Shown here piece after piece: positions 1 through 5,780 of a stretch of 10,062 nucleotides of DNA. Made by a program: the position numbers and the translations under genes. Origin of the DNA: an uncultured Lachnospiraceae bacterium. Lineage in GTDB: Bacteria > Bacillota > Clostridia > Lachnospirales > Lachnospiraceae. Position 1 is the stretch's first letter. Each line of letters opens with the position of its first letter. The stretch spans positions 1 to 10,062 of the forward strand of contig CAJUTD010000085.1 in NCBI GenBank assembly GCA_910589635.1. The letters run 5' to 3'. Under the pieces are notes generated by a model. It saw nothing but the letters and a program-made list of their open reading frames with translations, was not told the DNA's origin and ran no database searches.

Positions 1-449
1 TCATGCGCATCCTTCAAAGCCATAAACAGCGCATAGTCGTCCAGCCAATCCTCCTGCTCCTCACAAAACTGCGCATAATCTACAGGAATTTTCTTGCGAA
101 ACCGCGCAAAGGCTTTATGTAACAGCGGATAACGGCTCTTATGGAGCATCTCATAATCTACCCGCGTGATGCTGTCGCCCCATTTATAAGATTTACACTC
201 TTTGACAGTCAAAAGGCCTTCCTCACAAAGAATGTCCAAGTCAATAAAATAAGGATTTCCGGCAAAACTGGAAAATGACTGATAGGGGGAATCCCCATAA
301 CTGGTCGGGCAAATCGGCAAAACCTGCCAGAACTGCTGCCCCGCTTTCACAAGAAAATCTACAAACTCCCTCGCCTGTGCCCCCATGGTCCCAATCCCAT
401 AGGGGGAAGGCAACGAAGAAATATGCATTAAAACTCCACTGCTCCGCAT
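1..449 (-). CDS. malQ: 4-alpha-glucanotransferase (amylomaltase, GH77), N-terminal part
   Basis: Cytoplasmic enzyme that transfers glucan segments between alpha-1,4-linked maltooligosaccharides and releases glucose. The frame is open from the ATG at 449 to the window edge and gives 149 residues of a protein usually near 500 aa, so the C-terminal two thirds, including the catalytic acids, lie outside. The N-terminus is typical of the GH77 family: HISSLPSPYGIGTMG at residues 9-23, then WQVLPICPTSYGDSPYQS and SFAGNPYFIDL, and DWLDDYALFMALKDAH at the cut end. An AGGAGG site at 465-460 lies 10 nt before the ATG and decides the start. It follows the MalG-like permease gene with a 104-nt gap and probably belongs to the same operon. 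The gap holds a weak 5-bp hairpin (502-520) but no convincing promoter. The family is clear; only the full length is unknown. Confidence 0.93.
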   Translation of the reverse strand, partial: MRSSGVLMHISSLPSPYGIGTMGAQAREFVDFLVKAGQQFWQVLPICPTSYGDSPYQSFSSFAGNPYFIDLDILCEEGLLTVKECKSYKWGDSITRVDYEMLHKSRYPLLHKAFARFRKKIPVDYAQFCEEQEDWLDDYALFMALKDAH

Positions 450-553
450 AATGCGCGTACCTCCTGTTACTGTTTATGAATGTCAATTATTTTTAAAATC
501 CCGTACTAGCATACTGTACGATTCCTTTAGCAAAATGTAGATCGTATCATGCG

Positions 554-1393
554 CTAGCCTTTTACCGCGCCTGCCACTACGCCCTCAATGATGTACTTCT
601 GGCAGAAAATATAAAATATAACGATCGGAATAATCGCCAAAACAAGCATTGCCATCATCGCTCCCATATCTATAGAGCCATAACCGCCTCTCAAATATTG
701 AATGGCAATAGGAATCGTTTTATAACGCTTGATATCCAACACCAGATATGGCAAAAGATAATCATTCCAAATCCACATCGCCTGCAAAATCGCTACCGTA
801 ATGCAGGTGGGCTTTAAGATTGGAAATACCACACGGAAAAACGTTTGAATTGGCGTGCATCCGTCAATCATGGCCGCTTCCTCAATCTCCAGAGGAATCC
901 CCCGGACAAATCCGCAGAACATAAATACCGAAAGTCCGGCGCCAAATCCCAGATATACTAATATAATACCAATTGGGTTGTATAAATGCAACATATTTGC
1001 CAATTTTGACAGCGTAAACATTACCATCTGAAAAGGCACAATCATAGAAAAAAGGCACAAATAGTACATGCCGGTAGAGAATACTGACTTCACACGGGAT
1101 ATATACCAGGCGCACATGGACGTACATAGTATAATCACCGCCACCGAACATATTGTGATAAACAGGGAATTTTTGAGGGCGTCAAAGAATTGAATCTTCT
1201 CAATGCCCCTCAGATAATTTTCCAATTCCACAAACAGCTTTCCAATAGGAAGCTCAAACGGTTTACGGCTGATATATACTTTTTTCTTAAATGAATTCAC
1301 GATCACCAGCAGAATAGGAAACACCCATGCCACCGACAACAGGCTGAAAATAATACTCCATGCCCATCCGTATTTTATTTTCCTGACGTTCAT
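554..1393 (-). CDS. Carbohydrate ABC transporter permease, MalG-like (CUT1 family)
   Basis: Integral membrane subunit of a sugar importer, 279 aa. An N-terminal membrane segment (about residues 12-34) is followed by an extracytoplasmic loop and about five more segments. The cytoplasmic EAA loop that docks the ATPase is clear at residues 170-192 (EEAAMIDGC...RVVFPIL). The C-terminus QKYIIEGVVAGAVKG is the usual ending of MalG-type permeases. The start ATG overlaps the stop of the MalF-like gene by 1 nt (TAATG), so translation is probably coupled. An AAGGAGG site at 1410-1404 lies inside the upstream gene. The partner genes (binding protein, second permease, malQ) suggest maltooligosaccharide uptake, but substrate specificity lies in the binding protein and cannot be read from this permease. 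Confidence 0.93.
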   Translation of the reverse strand: MNVRKIKYGWAWSIIFSLLSVAWVFPILLVIVNSFKKKVYISRKPFELPIGKLFVELENYLRGIEKIQFFDALKNSLFITICSVAVIILCTSMCAWYISRVKSVFSTGMYYLCLFSMIVPFQMVMFTLSKLANMLHLYNPIGIILVYLGFGAGLSVFMFCGFVRGIPLEIEEAAMIDGCTPIQTFFRVVFPILKPTCITVAILQAMWIWNDYLLPYLVLDIKRYKTIPIAIQYLRGGYGSIDMGAMMAMLVLAIIPIVIFYIFCQKYIIEGVVAGAVKG

Positions 1394-2235
1394 TAATGCT
1401 GTACCTCCTTCGTTCTTGTGAGCCTTGTCTGAATGATGGCAATCAGCGCCACCAGAATAAAGAAGACGACCGCCTTCGCCTGTCCGACGCCTTCATACCC
1501 CGTCCTTCCATAGAATGTATTAAAAATATTCAACGCCAAAAGTTCCGACATACTGGAAGGCTCGCCGTTTGTCAGCGCAAGGTTCTGGTCGAAAAGCTTA
1601 AATCCGTTTGTCAAAGTGAGGAAAGTGCAGATGGTAATGGACGGCATCACCATAGGGATCGTCACATGAAATAAAATCTGCGCCGGTTTTGCGCCGTCAA
1701 TCTTTGCCGCTTCAATCAATTCCACTGGCACGTTCTGAATCCCGGAGATATAAATAATCATCATATAGCCAATCTGCTGCCAGCACATGAGCACAACCAG
1801 TCCCCAGAATCCATAAGCAGAATTATACGTCAACGTTTTCTGAAAATTTGCCAAGATGCCGTTGAGCAAAAGCTGCCAGATATAGCCGAGCACAATACCG
1901 CCGATTAAATTCGGCATAAAAAATACCGTGCGGAACGCATTCGTTCCCCGGATTCCCTTTGTCAGCAGCATTGCCACCGTAAACGCCAAAACATTAATTA
2001 ACACCATTGACACTACCGTAAACGCCGCCGTATACCAGAGCGAATGGAGAAATATCCTGTCTGATAATATTTTCAGATAATTTCCAAAGCCAATAAATTT
2101 TGCATCCGTCACGGTGGTAAACTTACAAAACGACAGATAAATGCCCATTACAAACGGTATAAAGAATCCGATTGTAAACGCCGCCAAAGTGGGAAATGCA
2201 AAAATTGGAAAATATCTTTTCAATGATTTCTGCAT
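1393..2235 (-). CDS. Carbohydrate ABC transporter permease, MalF-like (CUT1 family)
   Basis: Second membrane subunit of the sugar importer, 280 aa. It has six predicted hydrophobic segments, the first at about residues 11-33, and lacks the long periplasmic domain and extra N-terminal helices of E. coli MalF, as is usual in Gram-positive bacteria. The EAA loop is at residues 175-197 (EAAKIDGAK...HVTIPMVMP). The start ATG at 2235 is preceded by GGAGG at 2244-2240, which lies in the 3' arm of an intercistronic hairpin. Its TAA stop shares one base with the ATG of the MalG-like gene. Together with the MalG-like protein it would form the heterodimeric pore. Family assignment is firm; the maltodextrin role is inferred from malQ. 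Confidence 0.93.
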   Translation of the reverse strand: MQKSLKRYFPIFAFPTLAAFTIGFFIPFVMGIYLSFCKFTTVTDAKFIGFGNYLKILSDRIFLHSLWYTAAFTVVSMVLINVLAFTVAMLLTKGIRGTNAFRTVFFMPNLIGGIVLGYIWQLLLNGILANFQKTLTYNSAYGFWGLVVLMCWQQIGYMMIIYISGIQNVPVELIEAAKIDGAKPAQILFHVTIPMVMPSITICTFLTLTNGFKLFDQNLALTNGEPSSMSELLALNIFNTFYGRTGYEGVGQAKAVVFFILVALIAIIQTRLTRTKEVQH

Positions 2236-2239
2236 AAAT

Positions 2240-2282
2240 GCCTCCGTAAGACGGGAGGCGGCATAACCACCCCCCGGTAGTT
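2240..2282 (-). promoter_or_regulatory. Tandem intercistronic hairpins between binding-protein and permease genes
   Basis: Two adjacent stem-loops fill the 48-nt gap. The first, right after the binding-protein stop, pairs 2282-2276 with 2271-2265 (7 bp including one U-G, GGGG loop). The second pairs 2259-2254 with 2245-2240 (GCCTCC/GGAGGC, 6 bp, 8-nt loop) and its 3' arm contains the ribosome binding site of the MalF-like gene. Neither has a T-run, so they are unlikely to be full terminators. In ABC operons such structures often protect the 3' end of the binding-protein message and lower translation of the permeases. That role is inferred here; the pairing is seen directly. Confidence 0.55.
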
Positions 2283-2283
2283 T

Positions 2284-3702
2284 TTACTGGTTTACGGCGC
2301 TGTATTCGGACGCCCAGCCCTCAACGAACGCTTTCTTTACGGCCTCCCAGTCGCCGGTGCCCTGCGCATACTCCAGCAAAGCGCTGCCGACGCCATTTTT
2401 CCATCCCTCCGAGGGAATTGTAGAAAATACCCAGGGAATAGACGTTTTGCCGCTTTCGATATAATCGTTAGCCGCAGCCACCAGCGGGTTTTCCGGCATA
2501 TATTCATCCGTAAATGAAGAGAACGGCGTTACAAATCCCATTTCGTCCCGGAAGACCTCGCGCCCTCTGTCACTGGTAACCACCCACTCTAAGAAATTAA
2601 GCGTGGCGGCAATATCCTCCTTTGAAGCATTTTTATTGACACACCAATAATTCTCGGAACCTGTACAAAGTCCCTGGTTGGCCTCATCGCCGACGCCTAT
2701 ATAAATCGGCAGCATTCCCATATCATCGTCATCCACATCATTGCCGGTGATATCCTTATACGCCCATGTTCCGTTCTGATAGAATACGGCTTCTCCCATG
2801 GCAAACTCTGCCGCTGCATCCTCGCCTCTCATACCGGAAATCATCGTCGGCTCCACCGTAGAATCTGTGATATACAAGTCCCAGATATTCTTATAGGCGT
2901 CCAGATACGTTCCCTTGATGGCATCGGTTGTGTCAACCTTTTCGTCCTGGTATTCAAAATAAATCGGCATATTAGCCAAATGGGTCTTGAACCGCCAGTC
3001 GGAAGACGAATCCATTCCTGCGGAAGCAAAGACGCCTTTAATCCCCAGCTCGTCCTTCTTCGCCTGCATATCGTCCGCTACTTCCTTTAGCTTGGCAAAA
3101 CTGTTAATCTCAGAAACGTCCTTAATCTTTGCCCCATCCATTTCACAGTAATCGTCAATGATATCCTTATTATAAATCAATCCATACGTCTCAATCACAT
3201 AGGCAACGCCCTGGACTTGTCCATCATCACTGATTAATGCAAAATCATCACTCTTTAAGTTCTTATAAACCGCGCTGTCTTTTAAGTCATAGCAGTAATC
3301 TTTCCAGGAGGCCAGCCCCGCAGGTCCATTTACCTGAAACAGTGTTGGTGCCTCGCTTTTTGCCATCTCCGATTTTAATGTAGATTCATACGTCCCGGAC
3401 GCCGCTGTCTCTATCGTAACCGGAATGCCTGTCTCATTGCTGTATTCCTTCGCCAAATCCTTCCACTGCTCCGCCTGTTCCGGCTTGAAATTTAGATAAT
3501 ACACAGAGCCGTCGACTTCTTCCACCAGGGCGCCGTCGTTATCTGCCGTATTATTGTCCCCATCATTTGCATTCCCCTTGTTTCCTTCATCTGTAGTGTT
3601 TTCATTTGCCCCATTACCATTGTTATCATCATTTCCACATCCTGCCGCCAGGGACGCTGCCAATGCAGCGGCCAGTAGAATAGATATAAATTTCTTTTTC
3701 AT
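2284..3702 (-). CDS. Extracellular sugar-binding lipoprotein of an ABC importer (SBP family 1, maltodextrin-type)
   Basis: Substrate-capturing subunit of the importer, held on the outer face of the cytoplasmic membrane by a lipid. From the chosen ATG the protein is 472 aa. It begins MKKKFISILL, has a hydrophobic core and a lipobox-like LAAGC with Cys22 as the likely lipidated residue (Ala rather than Leu at -3). An Asn/Asp/Gly-rich spacer of about 35 residues follows, then a two-lobed binding domain. The motif FAMGEAVFYQNGTW (about residues 300-313) is the common signature of family 1 sugar-binding proteins. The ATG at 3702 is preferred over an upstream in-frame ATG at 3750 because AGGAGG at 3715-3710 lies 7 nt before it and the signal peptide starts there. 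It is first in the operon. Maltooligosaccharide as ligand is inferred from malQ. Confidence 0.92.
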   Translation of the reverse strand: MKKKFISILLAAALAASLAAGCGNDDNNGNGANENTTDEGNKGNANDGDNNTADNDGALVEEVDGSVYYLNFKPEQAEQWKDLAKEYSNETGIPVTIETAASGTYESTLKSEMAKSEAPTLFQVNGPAGLASWKDYCYDLKDSAVYKNLKSDDFALISDDGQVQGVAYVIETYGLIYNKDIIDDYCEMDGAKIKDVSEINSFAKLKEVADDMQAKKDELGIKGVFASAGMDSSSDWRFKTHLANMPIYFEYQDEKVDTTDAIKGTYLDAYKNIWDLYITDSTVEPTMISGMRGEDAAAEFAMGEAVFYQNGTWAYKDITGNDVDDDDMGMLPIYIGVGDEANQGLCTGSENYWCVNKNASKEDIAATLNFLEWVVTSDRGREVFRDEMGFVTPFSSFTDEYMPENPLVAAANDYIESGKTSIPWVFSTIPSEGWKNGVGSALLEYAQGTGDWEAVKKAFVEGWASEYSAVNQ

Positions 3703-3717
3703 TAATGTTCCTCCTAA

Positions 3718-3731
3718 AAGTATCGTTTTCA
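3718..3731 (-). promoter_or_regulatory. Candidate cre-like (CcpA) site in the leader of the sugar-uptake operon
   Basis: TGAAAACGATACTT, read on the minus strand, fits the left side and centre of the cre consensus TGWAAACGNTNWCA (11 of 14 positions, counting degenerate ones) but fails the last three. It lies between the candidate promoters and the ribosome binding site, where CcpA binding would block elongation. Catabolite control is common for maltodextrin operons. The imperfect right half makes this a candidate only. Confidence 0.3.
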
Positions 3732-3737
3732 TATTTT

Positions 3738-3767
3738 TAGTATGGAACATTTTGTTTTAAGTATTCA
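3738..3767 (-). promoter_or_regulatory. Candidate promoter TGAATA-N17-CATACTA (sigma-G-like) before the binding-protein gene
   Basis: On the minus strand TGAATA (3767-3762) is separated by exactly 17 nt from CATACTA (3744-3738), which equals the textbook forespore sigma-G promoter of Bacillus. An A5T5 tract (3778-3769) lies just upstream. As a housekeeping promoter it would be weak: 3 of 6 matches at -35 and 4 of 6 at -10. The start site would be near 3731, giving a leader of about 30 nt. A sugar-uptake operon under sigma-G would be unusual, so the match may be chance in AT-rich DNA. Confidence 0.3.
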
Positions 3768-3775
3768 TAAAAATT

Positions 3776-3803
3776 TTTGTATCACATCTTATGACTATCT
3801 GAA
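3776..3803 (-). promoter_or_regulatory. Candidate housekeeping promoter TTCAGA-N16-TGA-TACAAA class
   Basis: TTCAGA (3803-3798) and TACAAA (3781-3776) are 16 nt apart on the minus strand, and TGA directly before the -10 hexamer gives an extended -10. Each hexamer has 4 of 6 consensus bases. It lies in the 120-nt gap between the YlmC/YmxH-type gene and the binding-protein gene, and would give a leader of about 65-70 nt carrying the cre-like site. It is the more conventional choice for the sugar operon, but a weak match. Confidence 0.35.
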
Positions 3804-3822
3804 TCATTACAAAATTATTATC

Positions 3823-4068
3823 CTACTTGGGAGGCGGCTGTGGGATCTCCACCAGAATAATGTCGGGGCCAATTTTTACCACCTGTTTCCAGGGAATTAC
3901 CGTCTCGTTTCCCCTGCCAAACAATCCCCAACATTTACCGCAGCCCGGAATAATCAGGGCAAGAACCATTCCGGTGCAGACGTCAATGTCTATGTCAATC
4001 ACAAAACCAAGACATTCACAGTTGCAGATATTGATGACTTCTTTTTCCCGCAATTCACAAAGACGCAT
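3823..4068 (-). CDS. YlmC/YmxH-family PRC-barrel protein (sporulation-associated)
   Basis: Small 81-aa protein of the YlmC/YmxH family, a PRC-barrel fold widespread in spore-forming Firmicutes and usually annotated as sporulation-related; its biochemical role is not established. It starts MRLCELREKEVINIC, which is the family's N-terminus, and continues through DIDIDVCTG (residues 25-33), LIIPGCGKCWGLFGR (about 38-52) and VIPWKQVVKIGPDIILVE (about 57-74), with a short proline-rich tail. The length is normal. A GGGGGG Shine-Dalgarno (4080-4075) sits 6 nt before the ATG and lies inside the 3' arm of the upstream terminator. No clear promoter is visible, so it is either read through from the glycerol operon or has its own promoter in or near that hairpin. 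Confidence 0.88.
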   Translation of the reverse strand: MRLCELREKEVINICNCECLGFVIDIDIDVCTGMVLALIIPGCGKCWGLFGRGNETVIPWKQVVKIGPDIILVEIPQPPPK

Positions 4069-4109
4069 AAAAATCCCCCCTGCATTACAGTATGATGCAG
4101 GGGGGATTT
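4069..4109 (-). terminator. Rho-independent terminator of the glycerol operon, also holding the next gene's RBS
   Basis: Perfect 15-bp inverted repeat, arms 4109-4095 and 4085-4071, each with a run of six G or C, and a 9-nt loop. On the minus strand the 3' arm runs into five T (4073-4069), which makes it an intrinsic terminator 10 nt after the DUF1667 stop codon. The T-run touches the ATG of the YlmC/YmxH-type gene, and the G6 run in the 3' arm is that gene's Shine-Dalgarno. The T-run is short and partly inside the stem, so some readthrough is possible. On the plus strand there is no T-run of use. Confidence 0.8.
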
Positions 4110-4119
4110 GGTGCTTGTA

Positions 4120-4479
4120 TTACAATACGTTTTTGGTGGCAATGATGTCAACACCGGTATCCGCCACATTACTTACAATCACATCACCAATGTGGACTGG
4201 CGCCTGTACCTTAACGCCTTTTAATGCTTTCATAATGTCAAAAATTTTCCCTTTGGGGATATCCTGTTTGGTCTTCACGGAAACTGCCGCCAGGCTGCCG
4301 CCTTCTACGATAACGGAACTTGTGACAATCCTCGTGGGATTCGTGACTTCTTTGCGCGCGTAGTCATCGCCGCGTTTACAGGTATTTCCAGTTACGGAAG
4401 CTACTTCGCCATTCTCTATTTCTACTTTGAGAGGACATCCCATAGGACAGCCGATACAAATCAATTCTCTTGTTTCCAT
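4120..4479 (-). CDS. DUF1667 small four-cysteine protein of the G3P dehydrogenase module
   Basis: A 119-aa protein of the DUF1667 family, found next to GlpA-like FAD proteins in anaerobes. The N-terminus carries CIGCPMGC (Cys8, Cys11, Cys15) and a fourth cysteine in GNTCKRGDDYA (Cys34). This spacing resembles the [4Fe-4S]-binding start of molybdopterin oxidoreductases, so an iron-sulfur cluster is likely but not proven. The rest (about 45-119) is a compact domain with no other motif I recognise. The gene starts 3 nt after the stop of the FAD/NAD(P) oxidoreductase, and its AGGAGG (4493-4488) lies within the last codons of that gene, so translation is probably coupled and the products made together. 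Likely role: electron-transfer subunit. Confidence 0.85.
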   Translation of the reverse strand: METRELICIGCPMGCPLKVEIENGEVASVTGNTCKRGDDYARKEVTNPTRIVTSSVIVEGGSLAAVSVKTKQDIPKGKIFDIMKALKGVKVQAPVHIGDVIVSNVADTGVDIIATKNVL

Positions 4480-4482
4480 ACT

Positions 4483-5760
4483 CTACGCCTCCTCTATTTT
4501 GACAGTTATCTGGGACAAATCGGGAAATGCTGACAATTCTTCTTTTTTCAGTACCACTTCTTCCATCTCCCCGGGAGCCATCACCGGGCGTTTCCTGTGA
4601 ATCACGCGTTTATCGTTCAGATATACCGATACATAACAGTTCTTATATACATCTCCTACGCGGAAACGTACGATATGCTTCTCATCCATGCGGTCTGGAT
4701 TGATAGTCTTAGGTACCGTATAACGTGCCCCCTGCGTAGCGGTGATGGGAATGTCTTTGGCGTCTGAAGAAGGATGCCTGGCGCCATTTTTTACATACTC
4801 CGCTGCATGTTTCCCGGCAGCCCCTGCTTCCTCAGAGACGAAATCCACCAAATCATGGACATGAAGCACATTTCCGCAGGCAAATACGCCCTCAATATTT
4901 GTTTCCAGACACTCATTTACCAATGGGCCGGACGTTACCGGGCTCATCTCAACACCAAGACTGCTGGAAATTTCATTTTCCGGAATCAGTCCGCAGGATA
5001 ACAGCAGCGTATCGCAAGTGTAATGCTCTTCCGTTCCCGGAATCGGTCTTCGGTTCTCATCCACCTGGGCAATCGTGATTCCCTCCACGCGCTCTTTGCC
5101 GTCAATGTCCACAACTGTGTGGCTCAGTTTGAGGGGAATGCCAAAATCATCCAGGCACTGCACGATATTACGCTTAAGCCCGCCGGAATAGGGCAGCAAT
5201 TCTGCCACCACTTTTACCTTCGCGCCCTCCAAGGTCATTCTTCGCGCCATGATCAGTCCAATATCCCCGGAGCCTAAGATTACTACTTCACGCCCAGGCA
5301 TATATCCTTCCATATTGACAAGACGCTGCGCCGTGCCGGCAGAATAAATTCCGGCAGGCCTGTAGCCGGGAATATTCAAAGCTCCCCGCGAACGCTCCCG
5401 ACATCCCATGGCAAGGATAACTGCCTTTGCCTGAATCTCGAACATTCCATCCTCTCGATTCATGGCAGTGACAACTTTATCGCCAGAAATATCCATTACC
5501 ATCGTATTCAATTTATATGCAATCTTTTCTTCCTCTAACTGTTCAATAAACCTTCCCGCATATTCCGGGCCAGTCAACTCTTCCTTAAACGTATGCAATC
5601 CAAAACCATTGTGTATACATTGATTTAAAATGCCCCCAAGTTCTTTATCCCTCTCTAATACCAGAATCGATTCTATGCCGTTTCTTTTTGCAGACACTGC
5701 TGCTGCTAACCCTGCCGGACCACCGCCTACAATTACAATATCATAAACCTGTCTTAACAT
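4483..5760 (-). CDS. FAD/NAD(P)-dependent oxidoreductase, subunit of the G3P dehydrogenase module
   Basis: A 425-aa cytoplasmic flavoprotein of the pyridine-nucleotide-disulfide oxidoreductase fold. The FAD-binding GGGPAG is at residues 12-17 near the N-terminus, the second Rossmann motif GSGDIG (NAD(P) site) at 163-168, and the FAD-contacting GVFACGN at 291-297. There is no CxxC redox pair of the thioredoxin-reductase type. The last roughly 70-90 residues form a beta-rich extra domain ending in KIEEA. GAGG at 5771-5768 precedes the ATG by 7 nt. It lies 20 nt after the GlpA-like gene and 3 nt before the DUF1667 gene. By analogy with other amine or alcohol dehydrogenases that pair a DadA/GlpA-type FAD subunit with such a protein, it would pass electrons from the FAD subunit to NAD(P)+ or another carrier. 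The acceptor cannot be read from the sequence. Confidence 0.87.
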   Translation of the reverse strand: MLRQVYDIVIVGGGPAGLAAAVSAKRNGIESILVLERDKELGGILNQCIHNGFGLHTFKEELTGPEYAGRFIEQLEEEKIAYKLNTMVMDISGDKVVTAMNREDGMFEIQAKAVILAMGCRERSRGALNIPGYRPAGIYSAGTAQRLVNMEGYMPGREVVILGSGDIGLIMARRMTLEGAKVKVVAELLPYSGGLKRNIVQCLDDFGIPLKLSHTVVDIDGKERVEGITIAQVDENRRPIPGTEEHYTCDTLLLSCGLIPENEISSSLGVEMSPVTSGPLVNECLETNIEGVFACGNVLHVHDLVDFVSEEAGAAGKHAAEYVKNGARHPSSDAKDIPITATQGARYTVPKTINPDRMDEKHIVRFRVGDVYKNCYVSVYLNDKRVIHRKRPVMAPGEMEEVVLKKEELSAFPDLSQITVKIEEA

Positions 5761-5780
5761 ATTCTTTCCTCGCTTTCCGA

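Noticed and set aside
241..486. 81-codon minus-strand frame overlapping malQ
   Set aside because: It is another frame of the malQ start region; the malQ frame has the family motifs and an AGGAGG site.
502..520. Hairpin CGTAC/GTACG between the MalG-like gene and malQ as a terminator
   Set aside because: Only 5 bp with a 9-nt loop and no clean T-run after it; not enough for termination.
3703..3750. Upstream ATG at 3750 for the sugar-binding protein
   Set aside because: The 16 extra residues precede the signal peptide, and the strong AGGAGG at 3715-3710 fits only the ATG at 3702.
3827..4363. 178-codon plus-strand open frame across the YlmC/YmxH-type and DUF1667 genes
   Set aside because: It runs through the terminator hairpin and opposes two recognisable genes; no family likeness and no ribosome binding site of note.
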